From Isoetes taiwanensis (lineage: Eukaryota > Streptophyta > Lycopodiopsida > Isoetales > Isoetaceae): a stretch of DNA of 64,000 nucleotides. The stretch covers positions 7,487,132 to 7,551,131 of the forward strand of contig JAJEKV010000011.1 in the NCBI GenBank assembly GCA_021234155.1, given 5' to 3'. Positions 32,491 through 44,165 of the stretch are shown piece after piece. Numbering within the stretch: the first letter of the stretch is position 1; the number at the start of each line of letters is the position of its first letter. Under the pieces are notes generated by a model. It saw only the letters and a program-made list of their open reading frames with translations. It had not been told where the DNA came from and did no database searches. The translations under genes and the position numbers were made by a program.

Positions 32491-33212
32491 TTGTTTGATT
32501 GGCATGAGTGCTGCTGCTTCTTCTTTTTCTTCTTCAGAAGGAACAGAGAATTAGGCCACTATGCAAGCAGCAGTGCCATTTTTGAGGGAGGAAAGACCAC
32601 TATGCAAGCAGCAGTGCCATCTTTGAGGGCGGAAAGCCTAAGCATTTGTACAGATCGCGCTCTTTCGGCAAAGAATCATATCAGCATGATTCTACTAGGC
32701 AATGTTTTAACTGCATGCAATTCCCTAAAGCTTCCTCCCAGGTTGCAGCATCATAAGATCTCACAAAATAGTTCTTCCCCTTGCCCTTATGATGAGTATG
32801 TTATCACAGCTTCGGCTCCTCATTCCCCTGCCCTTGTGCAAGGAGGCAGTCAGAATTTTAGCTCTGAAATCAGGTCCCTTTGGAGCTCTAAAAGCCCTGG
32901 AATGACTAGAGTTGGGAACAAATCATGCCCTTCTTTGCTGCAATTGATGGGAGATGAAAATTTTCATACCCAAGCAGAGGCGGCCAAACTAGAAAAGTTT
33001 CTCTCCAGGAACTGATGCAATCCCATACAGATGCAGAAAAGAAAGAAAATGATGCTCTATTTGGAAGGAACATGAATGAAAATGGATTTACACATGAAAA
33101 TTCAAAAAAATATGGGATGCAAACGTGCATCGGATCAGGATCTGTGGCAGAATACTTACTCGAAATCATCAGAAACTGGAGCTGCTCTTCAAGTTATTTC
33201 CCAACCGAATAG
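32491..33212 (+). other. Unrecognised open frames of 174 and 65 codons
   Basis: A frame at 32491-33015 and an overlapping one at 33015-33212 give Ser-rich sequence with SLLQLMGDENFHTQAEAAKL and LFGRNMNENGFTHENSKKYG. A 40-bp direct duplication (CTATGCAAGCAGCAGTGCCA) at about 32559-32635 lies within the first. No domain is recognised and no splice structure is certain. It could be part of a host gene or chance. Confidence 0.25.
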
Positions 33213-33388
33213 GTTCAAACAGAAACGAGGGATCTTCTAAGGTAGAAAGATTTTTTGTTGATAGTTTGTATGGTGTGTATAGAAAGAAATTCTATAGATG
33301 ATTGTTTATCCTTTCGTATTTGTGCATTCAACCAGATGGTAATGTTTCGTATCAAGTTTTTGAACTAGATAATATTCGATTTAAGGGT

Positions 33389-34132
33389 CATAGCCTTCTA
33401 GGGAAAAACTACAAAATACCCTTATGTTTTGACAAATTTCATGACATACCCCTGAGTTTATATAAATTAATGAGATGCCCTTGGTCAACGTATATCCCTC
33501 TGTACAATTTTAAGTTTCACCTAATGCCCTCTAGTTTTTCATATTTCATGGAATACCCTTTTGTAATAGATATCCATGGCACCCTTTTAGCAAAGATGCC
33601 TATTTCTATTCTCAGTACCTTAAAGCCAAATTAACTTTTGCTCCATGTCCATCGATTTCCTCAAGCAATTTGCAATGATCCTCTTGTTGATTTCCTCTAG
33701 TAATTTGCAATGATCATCTTTTCGAAAGCACTAATTCGATCCAATTTACAGTAAAAACTTATTGTAGCCAAATAAAATCAAGAAAGAGGATTTGTAGGAG
33801 TTAACAAGTAGTGAAGGATGCAAGGGCAGAGATCATAGTTCATTCACATGTAGGGCCTAAGAGTATTTGGTGAATTTTGAAGCATTTGAAATTTGAAGGA
33901 ATCTCACGTTCTAGTTCTCAAGGGCGTTTGGGAAATTCAAAGAAAACTTAAGGGCATTTGAGAAATTAATGTAAATCTTAAGGGCATTTGAATAATTTTA
34001 AAAGATACATAATACTTTGTATTTTGACCAAGGGCATCTGAGGAAATTATCAAAACTCAGGGATATGTGGTAAAATTTGTCAAAATATAAGGGTATTGTA
34101 GTTTTTCCCTAGCTTCTAAAGCTATCATCTTA
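33389..34132. mobile_element. Foldback / MITE-like element, about 740 bp
   Basis: The left end ATAGCCTTCTAGGGAAAAAC...ACCCTTATGTTTTGACAAAT is mirrored on the right by ATTTGTCAAAATATAAGGGT...GTTTTTCCCTAGCTTCTAAAGCTAT. Similarity extends inward about 200 bp (AGATGCCCTTGGTCAA with TTGACCAAGGGCATCT). The right half also repeats TAAGGGCATTTGA-AA-TT. No coding sequence. The target duplication is not clear. Confidence 0.65.
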
Positions 34133-35760
34133 TTCAAATAAACTTATTTCAAGAGTTTAAATATTCTTGCCTATTACTATTAGACTTGTATTTAACTTGA
34201 CTAATCAACGGGTTATTTAATCGAAAAATTTCATCTTGAAATGAGACAAACTCGGTGAATAGAAATGTTTGGCATTTCATCTCGAAATGAGACTAACTCG
34301 GTGAATAGAAATGTTCGCAGCAGCCTTGGCCGCCGCGATAAATTCTTGTATGATAAGTTTTTTCCTTCGAAAACCAACATATGCTTCTTTCCCTAGATAA
34401 GCTTTTCGCTTGAAAAACATCTTGCAAACAAGTTAACATAGATAATTTCTCTTTTCTGCATAACAGATAAGTCATTACATTCAGTTTAGGGATCATCCAA
34501 AGCCTTCTTTGTTACTACTTTCTTGAGCACGTCAAGAACATTACTACCAAGAATACATGTAGTTTTCCTTTTCTTTGTTCCCTTGCCATGTCTTGCACAG
34601 CCCACACACACAAATTAAAACTCAGAATTAGGAGGCAGCATTGTTGTTATTTACAAAGCATGAAACCTTATATTCAACATACATATTTTCTTAAAATGCA
34701 GCAGCATACGTATAGCATCTCTACAGCTTTAGAGCATTGAGCCATACATATAACATCTCTACAGCTTTGGAGCACTGAGCAACACGTTATGTAGATGAGT
34801 AAATCTAAACTGAGCAAGAAATTTAAGTATAAAAAAGACTTATTTATCAAAGTTATATACAACCAAAGTAACTCAGACATTGCTACTTACCATAATGATG
34901 GAAGGAGTTGTCCAATGATAGAGAGTAAATCACGAAATAAATAATGGCATGCTTCTTCTTCTTGTTAATACTGATTTGAAGAAGATAGCTGAACTGCTAC
35001 TGCCTTCTACAGCCAAAAATCACAGAAATAAATCTAGATTCCAAGCAAGTTGTATCAAAGCAATAAACTCCCATTAGTGCATGAAATATATATAGTTCAA
35101 GAATTGGAGACTAAGTTACTATCAACACTAGCAAACCTTAAATAATGTTATTCACCTTATAGGTATGAATTGTTCATGTTCATCTGCATGCATGGCAAGC
35201 ATTGTACCGCGTTTTTGTTGAGGGCAGACTAAAATAAGAGGCATCCATACATTTAAAAAATATCCATTAGTGATCAACATGGAGACTTTCAATTTTGATG
35301 CTAAACCTTGGAAAATATGAACATTGAGCAAAAACAAAGTTTGGTAGTGGAAATGCTAAAAGATGTCAACTTTTTAAAATGGAACCAAAAGACAACAACA
35401 CGCACCTTCAGGAAAGATCCAAGATGGAAAGCCAGAACCCAGTAAAGGTGGCTAGATACAATACATTAGTAGAAAAGAAAAATTATCTGTTTTAACTTAG
35501 GAAATGCGTTCCATGTTGTCTCCTCATCGTTAGAATGTCCTTTACAAGACGATGGATCTGAGAGCCTACTACCAGGGTTTTTTCTCCCACGTGGAGTTTT
35601 TCATCCCAAAAGTAGGGACACATTGTATACCCACGTGGGGTTTTTTCATCCCAGTGGTATAGTAGCATTTGTATTTTCGACGTGATTTTTATCTGCTTTA
35701 TGTAGTGCATGTACCGCCTCATAGGCCAGTTTGGCCTCCTCGGATGTTAAAATATATTTC
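34133..35760 (-). other. Possible relic of a multi-exon host gene, exon candidates only
   Basis: Two segments have good acceptor and donor sites on minus and join in phase: about 35451-35407 (after TATCTAG, ending GAAG|GTGCGT; PPLLGSGFPSWIFPE) and 35228-35156 (after TTATTTTAG, ending AAG|GTGAATAAC; CPQQKRGTMLAMHADEHEQF). A further donor, ATTATG|GTAAGTAG, lies near 34891. An open end ...KRKTTCILGSNVLDVLKKVV stops at 34486-34488. I could not chain all pieces into one frame, and recognise no family. The interval also has a tandem duplication of AACTCGGTGAATAGAAATGT (34249-34316) and two CCCACGTGG words with TTTTTCATCCCA (35588, 35631). Confidence 0.3.
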
Positions 35761-35769
35761 CATGTACAA

Positions 35770-35945
35770 ATACATGTATAAACGTATATCTTGTTCAGTA
35801 TAGTCACGTACGTAGTGTACCGTATGGGTATAATACGTCTTCTAACGTACTATACCTTTTTCGTACTTTAAGGGTACGTTTTGCAACAGTTGTTAAATTT
35901 GGCGTATAGTACGTAAAGTACGTTGTGTACGTACACTACATTAAA
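35770..35945 (+). promoter_or_regulatory. Cluster of ACGT words upstream of LINE A
   Basis: About ten ACGT cores in 175 bp (for example CACGTACGTAGTG, AGTACGTAAAGTACG, GTGTACGTACAC) lie directly upstream of LINE A. It may be part of the LINE's 5' untranslated promoter region or a satellite-like patch. No experimental meaning can be read from sequence alone. Confidence 0.3.
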
Positions 35946-36134
35946 ATATTTTGGGACCCCTTGCACGCAGGTGGCACTAGGTAACATTTTGCGATTGGCA
36001 GTTAAGCGGGGACGCAGTTGGGCGCCATGTGAGGCGCCGTTTGCCGTTTTTGTGTGTATCTCTCTCCTCGGGTGTCGGATTTGGACGATTTTTGGTGCTT
36101 TGGAAAGCTCGGACTGTAAGCTTTTCGTCGGTAT

Positions 36135-37897
36135 ATGGCATCAAGCAGCCCATCATCGGAATCAGTGCCGGATTTGGGGTTTCCCATTTCGGCCTCTATG
36201 GTTAACCCTGGTATGTCTTCCTCAGTTGTTATTTCTTCTGTCAATTCTGCTTCCATGGCTTTCTCTTCTGTTTCTGCCTCCCCTATGCAATCTAGTGCTT
36301 CTGTATTTCCCCCTCCTTGCTTGCTAACTCACGTCTCAATCCTCTTGCTTTTGCACATCCTTCTGCTAGTGCATCCACTACTTTGCAACAATTTCTGCCT
36401 CTCACTGCTTCCTCATCTGCTGCAATTGCGGGTCCTAATTCTCATGTACATCCTAGTCCTCGTGCTTCCCATTCTCCATCTGCCTCTGTTGGATTTTTGC
36501 CTTCTACTCCTTCCTCTCTTGCGGGTCTTCTGCCTACTCCTGCCTCTGCTCCTGCTCCTTGGACCTCTAGTGATACAATTGCTCGTGTGTCCCGTGCACG
36601 CTTTAGTGATTGGATAAAGCGTGATATGACATCTGGTATACGCTCTGCTCGTGTTACGGCTGCTGTGAATATTATGATGGAGAATAATAAGAAGGAAGTG
36701 TCTGCATATTTGAAGGAGTTACAGGCTGCGGAAGATAAGATGGACATTCAACTCCCTTCAGAGAGTGTCTTTTATGAGACTAATGAGTGCACCAATGCTT
36801 TCACACAGGCGGGGCTTCCTGTTGTTGAGATTGATCACGGGGTACATTTACAGTGTATTCAGAATCTTGTCTCTCATGCTGTTGTGTGTCACTTTACTGG
36901 TCAGTTTGTCGATCTTAGAAGGATGGGCTTTTGGTTAAAGCAGCATCTACAAAGATTGGGTCTACCCCAACATGAGTCTTTGAAGGTCCTTGATAAGGAA
37001 AACAATTATTTCCTAATCATGTTTGGGTCTCCCATAGCGGTTGATAAGCTGGTGAAGCGGGGAGTAGATCCTTTATGGGGGCACTATCTTTTGTATCAGG
37101 TATATACTCCTGGCTTTTTGCCTAGCAGGACTAGTGCACTTCGGATGCCATGCTGGTTTGCCTTGGAAGATTTTCCTATTGAGTTGCAAGTTCCAGAGTT
37201 CATGATGGCTATTGCTAGTGGCTTGGGTCTCCATCTTGCTCACTCTATTGTGAATGGTCCTCGTATTTGTGTCTCTTTTCCAGCTGATGCATCTCTTCCA
37301 AAATCTGTTGTGGTCAAACGTGGTCAACTGTTCTTCAAATATGGTTTGTCACTACTTAATGGTCCTGAGCTTGCAGACACGTTTCCTGATGCTGAGGCAT
37401 TCTCTAGTTTCCGCATTAGAAGAACACCTTCCTTTGCTCCTGCAACATCTGCAGCCCATGGCCAAGTGTCTCCATCTTCCTTTGATCCCTCTCCAGTCTT
37501 GGCAGCTTCGGGTCCTAGCCAGCCTGCTTCTGCTCCTGTGTCTATTCCTGCCCCTTTTTCTCCCTCTCCTCCCTCCTCCTCTGCGTCCCAAGCTGCTCTT
37601 CCTGATGAGCAACGTGAGAGGCTTGCAGTCATTGCTCGCAAACAGGAACGACTGGAAGCATCTCGAGGTGAGTGGTCCATCCCTCATATGAAGAGAGTTG
37701 CCCGTCGGAGAAACACTATTGCACCACAATCTCTTCCTGTTGAGTGTGCTACTCCAGCTGAACCAGTAGTGGCTACCATTGTTACAACCCTTCCTGCATC
37801 CTCTGGACTGAACTGGGCTGATCAGGTGGAAGTATCATCTGCTAATAGTGACTCCATGGATTTGGAACACCGTCCACCAGACCCCCCTGCATTATGA
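36135..37897 (+). pseudogene. LINE A ORF1: gag-like RNA-binding protein
   Basis: Starts MASSSPSSESVPDLGF at 36135. One frame change near 36318 leads into the long frame that ends at 37897. A Ser/Pro/Ala-rich N-terminus precedes a DUF4283-type domain (HFTGQFVDLRRMGFWLKQHL, FLIMFGSPIAVDKLV, YTPGFLPSR, PCWFALEDFPIEL, MAIASGLGLHLA). This domain is typical of ORF1 in plant L1-like LINEs. A second Ser/Pro-rich tail and a basic stretch (MKRVARRRN) follow. No CCHC knuckle is visible. The stop codon overlaps the ORF2 start (ATGA), suggesting coupled translation. Broken only by the early frame change. Confidence 0.8.
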
Positions 37898-40192
37898 AGC
37901 TGGTTTCTTGGAATGTTCGGGGTGTTGCTTCCTCCCCAACTAAAAGGAGCAGACTTTCCATGGCTCTTGCTAGAATGAATTCAGATTTCTATTGTCTACA
38001 AGAGCACAAGTGCAAAAAAGAGGATGTGCAAAAGGTAGCTTCTGTGATCGGTAGGAAATATAACGTCTTGGTGGTCGCAATGGACTTCGGCAAAAGCGGG
38101 GGTTCTTACAAAGATGGAGACATGATATAGCAAGTCACATTCATCATCATCTTTGTGATTTGGTTCTTTGGATCATTATCAAGTGGTTTGATAAGGGTCA
38201 AGAGTGGGGACTAGTGAATGTGTATGCACACAATAGACCTCATCAGAGAGGTGCACTCTGGGCTGCTTTGAGATCCAAATTAGTTATTTGGGGGCTCATG
38301 TTGCATGGTGGTTTTGGTGGGTGACTTCAATATGGTGGAGTTGGAAGTTGGTGCGGCAGAGGATCGAAGTCATTCAAGGCTTTGAGCGTGAACAATGGGC
38401 GCATTTTTGATACATGACCGTGGCTTGGTAGAGGTGGATGGCGATGGAACCTTCACTTGGTGCAATGGGTGGCTTGGGGCTGGTAGAGCATATGCATGTC
38501 ATGACAGGGGCTATTATAATGCATTGGCAACTACATATTTGCATAATTTCTCTCGCCAAAACATGCTTGACAGCTCTATTTCAGATCACAATCCGCAATA
38601 TTTCTCTTGTTCTCAGGATGGGGCGCATAGCAGGACCAAGACTTATTTCAAGTTAAACACTTTATACTTGAAGGATGAGGAGTTTAAAGATGGATGCAAG
38701 CAAGCCCTGGTCCCTCTGCATTTGTGAGAAGGAAAGGAATGGTTGGGATTGTTGATGCCCTAGCTGCCGCGGAAGTCCTTTTGCTAAGAATTGGGGTCGT
38801 CAGCGAGTTGCTGCTAATCGAGGGATTTTGATTGCTCTGTACCAACAATTAGTGGCTTGCGGGATGCCGCATTACCATCGGATGCCCAAATAGAGAAGCA
38901 GATTTTGGCCAGCATTAGACAGATGGAAGCTGAGCAAGTTAAAGCGGGCCTGCAATGGTTCAAAGAGGGGGATCGTTGCACAGGCTTCTTTTTTAGAGCT
39001 GCAAAAATTCGGAGACAAGCTTCTGCGATGGTGTCTCTCCAAGTTCAAGATGGACCTCTCATCTCTAATCCTCAGCAACTTAAGTTCTTTCTGCATGGTC
39101 ACTTTTCTTCCTTTTTTACTGCTCGTCGTCTTCCCTTCCAATCAGATTTTCAGGAGGCATTACTGGCAAAGATACATCCTATTATATCTGAGGAACAAAG
39201 AGCTACTCTAGAAGCAGAGATTACAGTGAATGATTTAGCAGATGCTACCTTCCTTTTGAAGAAAGGAAAGTGTCTTGGAATTGATGGTATTCCTGTGGAG
39301 TTCTTTCAGGAGTTATGGGATTGTGTTGGCGATGATGTGTACGACGTGTTTCAGGATTTCAAGAGGCAAAGGCGTCTAGACAAAATTCTCAACTCGGGCT
39401 GCATTTCTCTTATTCCTAAGTGTAAGGAACCTTCAGCACTTTCGGACTGGCGCCCTATCACCTTACTATCTTTTGTGTACAAGATTTTTGCCAAAGCTTA
39501 TGCACAAAAGCTTCGGGATATTCTTGCTGATTCTATATCCTCTACACAGTCAGGATTTCTGCCACGACGATGCATATTAAACAATGTAGCTGCTGCCTAT
39601 GAAGGTATTTATTGGGCTCGACTTCAGGGCCATGAAATTGTATATTTGAAGCTGGACTTTGCAAAAGCATATGACAGTGTTGACTGAGCCTTCTTAGAGA
39701 AATGTCTCTTACGCTTTGGTTTTGGTGCACAATTCACAGCTGATGTCATGAGGCTTCATTATTCTGCTCGCTCTTCTATTCTCTTCCAAGGGGAACCCTC
39801 AGTATTCTTTCAGGTGGGTCGTGGCATCCGCCAGGGCTGCCCTTTAGCTCCATTGTTATTTACAGTTGTGGCTGAGGTTCTTGCACATGTCTTCTCTCTT
39901 GCCGCACAGGAGGGAATCTTGCATGGACTTCCTATAAACAATGGGTCGCAGGAGATCGGTAATCAATATGCGGATGACACTTTCCTTTTTCTGAGGGCAG
40001 ATGAGCAAAATTTGCAGAATGCCATTTCCTTGTTGGATTCCTTTTCCCTAGCATCTGGTATTTTTGTGGGTTGGCAGAAGTGTACAGCACTATGGGCTTT
40101 GGACTCTCCAGTTCCACCATGTGTAGCTACCTTTCCATGGAAGATCCTTCCCCATGGTAAAGCTACCAAACTTCTCGGTATCCCTGTAGGTG
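37894..40192 (+). pseudogene. LINE A ORF2: endonuclease and reverse transcriptase
   Basis: ATG at 37894 shares ATGA with the ORF1 stop. The start MKLVSWNVRGVASSPTKRSR with CLQEHK is an apurinic-type endonuclease. From about 38110 the endonuclease part is frameshifted repeatedly. RT is readable at 38857-39687 and 39688-40192: GIPVEFFQELWD, LIPKCKEPSALSDWRPITLL, QSGFLPRRCILNN, LDFAKAYDSVD, then TGA at 39685-39687 where the family has Trp, then GIRQGCPLAPLLF and YADDTFLF. Similarity stops at LLGIPVG (about 40192), where LINE B sequence begins. The C-terminal part and 3' end of LINE A are missing. Confidence 0.88.
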
Positions 40193-40429
40193 CCTAAGGC
40201 CACTCATACTGCCCACACCAACGCTGCAAATGCGCCTCGTGTTGTTCCATCTTCTGCACCCACCACATCTTCTTCTGCTCAAGGCCATTCCTCTCACAAT
40301 GTTGCTAATGGTACCCTTGATGCTGCTGCTACTGCTGCTGCCGATGTTGCTGCTACTACTGCTGCTGCCGCCTCTATTGCTCCAGCCTCCTCAGCTCGCA
40401 CTGCTCATACCTCAAATGTACCTTCCTAG
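40193..40429 (+). pseudogene. LINE B ORF1 C-terminal remnant
   Basis: An Ala/Ser/Thr-rich tail (AHTNAANAPRVVPSSAPTTS, ending ARTAHTSNVPS and TAG at 40427-40429) lies three bases before the ORF2 start at 40433. The arrangement parallels LINE A and indicates the end of an ORF1. The start is lost at the junction with LINE A. Confidence 0.55.
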
Positions 40430-40432
40430 GAA

Positions 40433-43400
40433 ATGTGCCTTCGGTTGGTGTCTTGGAATTGTCGAGGCTTTCCATGGCGTAAAGGTGATGGCTTGAATCC
40501 CATTGCAAAGGATATGGATATCCTTCTGCTCATGGAAACATGGGAGCATTCAGCCAAACGACTACCTCATTTTACAGGCTATCAATTCTTTTTATTATTT
40601 AATGAATGTCATGGGCAACGAGGTTGCGGTGGAGTTGCTTGCTATTTCAAAGATGCCCTTGCCCCATATATCACGCTTCATAAAGCTGATAGATATAATC
40701 GCTACATGTGGATCAAACTTCATTGTCACAATAGTAGTATCATTTTTGTTGCTGCCTGTTACTTTCCACCTACATCATCACCTTTTTATGATGAATATGA
40801 TGTCGCTCGCAGTGATCCCTATGGTGATCTTTATGATGACATTGCTCAATTCAAACAGTTGGGGCATGTTATTCTTCTTGGCGATTTCAATGCTCGCACT
40901 GCTGAAATGCAAGCTGCTCAACTCATACTTGAGGATGTTCGTGACCCTTTATGGATGTCTGCTAATGATACAGTCTTTCAACGTTCATCGCCTGATGCTA
41001 ACAAACCCGTCTCAACATTTGGAAGGGAGCTCATCCAGTTGTGTGAAGTCTTTGAGATGGTACTTTGTAATGGCTTAGAGCAATGGCCACACTCTAAAGG
41101 TATTACATGCAGACAGGATAGGCAGGGTGGTGGTACTAGTGTTGTTGATTATGTCATTTCCCAAGTGCAAGCCTTGGATCTCATTTCAGACTTTCGAATT
41201 GGCACAAGGCATAGAGATGAGGAGATAAAATCTGATCACTATCCACTTTATTTGTCATTAAAGTGGCAGCTTCCACCTCTTCAACCCATTGCTATCCAGG
41301 CTCCTGCCCCTCGTATTCGCTTGACTTATTCTAGATCTTTTGAATATGAACAGACATTAGCTCCTGCGCTTGCAGGTATTTTGGATTACCCAACTCTTCA
41401 AGAGCGTAATGCAGCATTTGCTGATGCTTTGCTTACTTCTGCTGTCTCTTCCTTTGGTACACGACGCTGGTGTTGCTCATCTTTGGTAGGAAATCCTTTC
41501 CTAGAAATGCGGTTTGATGAAGACTGCAAGCAGCTTAAAAAATAATTGCGAACGATAGTTGAGCCAGATATGCGACATAATGCCATTCAGAATTATAAGT
41601 CTGTTTTGAAACGCAAGAAGGCACGCTTTGTTGCTGAGCATCAGAAGCAAATGTTTGAATTACTGCTACGTGAGCCTCGGACCTTCTGGCGCAAAATATT
41701 CCTACTCTTGGACATATTTCTATGCAGCAATGGGATGAGCGATTGGTCCACTTATATGATCATCCTGGGGTCCTTAATTCTGTGCCTCCTTTGGTAGGTG
41801 ATATTCTTCAATTCACAGAGGAAGAAGTCAAAGAAGGACTGCGGCATCTATCTAATGGCAAGTCTCCTGATCTTCAAGGTTTGCAAGCAGAATTGCTTAA
41901 ATGGGGGGGGGTCCACTATTGCTTCCAATCATCACTACTCTTTTAAATCAAGCTTTGCAAGAAGGCTTGCCAGAAACTTGAGCTGTCTAAGGTTGTACCA
42001 ATTTACAAAGCAGGTGATAAGCATGACCCTTCTAATTATCGCATGATCATGGTAAGTTCCATATTTTCAAAGCTCTTAGCCAGGTCTTCTTCGAGAAGCG
42101 ATTGACATCATGGGCGTAACATCTTGGTGTACATCTTTGTAGGGAGGCAGGCTTTCGTCCATGCCATTCTACAATAGACCATATTTTCACATTGCGCATG
42201 CTTATTGAACATAGTCGAAGTCTGAAACAAGACCCTATATATGCTTTGTGGATTTTACTTCTGCTTTTGATACAGTACCATGCGAGCTTCTTTGGCGGTA
42301 ACTTGTGCACTTGGTGTTCCACAAGATCTTCAAAATGCAGTTTATCGGCTCTATGAAAGGGTTTTTGCTAAATTTCCAGCATCAGGTACTCAAATCACTA
42401 GCAATATCGTCAGGATTGCCCTTTATCTCCTACACTCTTTGACTTGTACATTGATCAATTGGAAGAATGGCTTGATAATCATGGCGGCGAAGGTCCACAT
42501 TTGGCACGCTATATCATTAGGCAACTTATGTATGCTGATGATGTTTCACTTCTGGCACATACCGTTGCTAGTAATAAAGAACATTTACATGCTCGCACAG
42601 TTTTTGTGAGAACACAGGTTTGCGTGTTAATCTCCAAAAGACCAAGCTTTTGGTAGTTCAATCTTCTCGTCACAATGTTCCCCCTATGCACTATGATAGC
42701 CACGAAGTTGAAGTCGTAGATAGCTACAAGTATCTTGGTGTAGAATTCTGTAAGAACACACTTTGGGAACAAAGTATTACCAAGCCGGTGGGCTCTTTGG
42801 ATGGAGAGCACTCTATGCAATGCAAAACAATTGTTTTCGCGCAGAAATTCATGATTGGCCACGGAAAGCCCACTTGTTTGGGCTTTGGTAGAGCCTGCTT
42901 TTTCTTGTATGGTTCTCAAGTGTGGGGGCCTGCCATTAGTGCTAGTGCTTGGGAGAGCTTGGAGCGGGTGCAAAAGTCCTTTCTCACTTACGACCTCGGA
43001 GTTAAAACAACGGTGCCCTATGCTATTCTTTTACAAGAGACGGGTTTTGGCCTCTTCAACATTACGCCATGAAGCGCCATCTCCACTATATCCCGCAAGG
43101 GGCACCACATGAATGATGTTAGGTATCCTGTTCTTGCACTTGCCATGGCTGAATCTCCTCGGCGTTTGAAACGATGTTGGAAAGAGCATTGCACTACATG
43201 GTTTGCGGTTGCTGGGCAGGCAACCGAACCTTTGCGATGCTTGCCGGTTCGATCGGCTTTTGCAACAATATCTCAATGGTCGTTTTTTTCTCAAAAGATA
43301 TGGGACGCAGTTACTTTGGCCCAAGTGAAAACCGGTCATTATCATGCACACATAAATCCCACCTTGGCACTGGGGGCCCCAAGCTTATTTGCTTGCTTCA

Positions 43401-43718
43401 TTGTCCAGGAACAAGCTTGTAGCTATTGCATCAATTCGCACGGGGTCCCACAGGCTATGGATTGAGACAGGTAGATGGGAGCGGCCGCAATTGCCGCGAG
43501 AAGCGAGGCTATGTGCCTGTTGCCAGTTATAGGTTATTGAAGATGAAAGCCATACTCTTCTAAGTTGCCCTGCTTTTGAGATAGTCCGGAATCATTTTTT
43601 GACCCTAGCATTCCATTCCACGCTTCCACAACTTCTCAGAGCACCATCTGTGCATGACTTGGCATTATACATACTTGAGGTTCTAGATAAACGTCTGCAA
43701 TTACTGAGCCCTCAGTAG
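40433..43718 (+). pseudogene. LINE B ORF2: endonuclease, reverse transcriptase, C-terminal Cys/His motif
   Basis: The endonuclease domain is open to 41545 (MCLRLVSWNCRG, LLMETWE, GCGGVACYF, ILLGDFNAR, VDYVIS, SDHYPLYL). The RT is then split over several frames: LSNGKSPDLQGLQAELLK, VVPIYKAGDKHDPSNYR, DCPLSPTLFDLYID and YADDVSLLAH near 42530. The thumb and C-terminus continue (KTKLLVVQSS, SYKYLGVEF, YGSQVWGPA) to the C-terminal motif CACCQL.VIEDESHTLLSCP at about 43515-43575, and a stop at 43716-43718. Numerous frameshifts and stops make it inactive. LINE B belongs to a different lineage from LINE A. Confidence 0.88.
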
Positions 43719-43910
43719 TCATTATCTCTGCTTGTCTAGTATCACCATTACTGCAAAGGTTTTTCCCTTGAAAACCTTTTGAGGCAGGGGTTTTTTAATC
43801 CTAGTAGTAATGATTGTACTAGCCCATTGTATGGGTCCCATGACCTATTGGTCTCCGTGGACGTTAAAAAAACTATTCTATTCTATTATATTCTATTCTA
43901 TTCATATAGG
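43719..43910 (+). mobile_element. LINE B 3' untranslated region and (TTCTA)n tail
   Basis: Contains GGTTTTTCCCTTGAAAACC...GGGGTTTTTTAATCC (43758-43802), a potential hairpin, and GACCTATTGGTCTCCGTGGACG, then TTCTATTCTATT-type repeats (43872-43903) in place of poly(A). Confidence 0.8.
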
Positions 43911-44094
43911 GTCTTCAACAGGATTAAGTCTTCAACACCTTCATCATGTGAGGGGTTGTCTTGAATCCTTATTTGTCTACTTAAATTTCTTATGGCCAAT
44001 CTTGTGTCCAAAGTTAAGTTTTAAATTAACTTTTGGACTATTAGTGAATAAATATCACCAAACCTTCTCTCTCTCTCGCATAAGACGCCCAGAT

Positions 44095-44165
44095 TTAAGA
44101 ATAGAATAGAATAGAATAGTTTTTTTAACGTCCACGAAGACCAATAGGTCATGGACCCAATGTCC
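44095..44165 (-). mobile_element. Second LINE tail in opposite orientation
   Basis: GAATAGAATAGAATAG followed by AACGTCCACGAAGACCAATAGGTC and GGACCCA is the inverse of the LINE B 3' end 200 bp away. Only about 70 bp remain. Confidence 0.8.

Noticed and set aside
40193-40430. Ala/Thr-rich frame as a separate small gene
   Set aside because: It ends three bases before the LINE B ORF2 start and begins at the LINE junction; best explained as the ORF1 tail.
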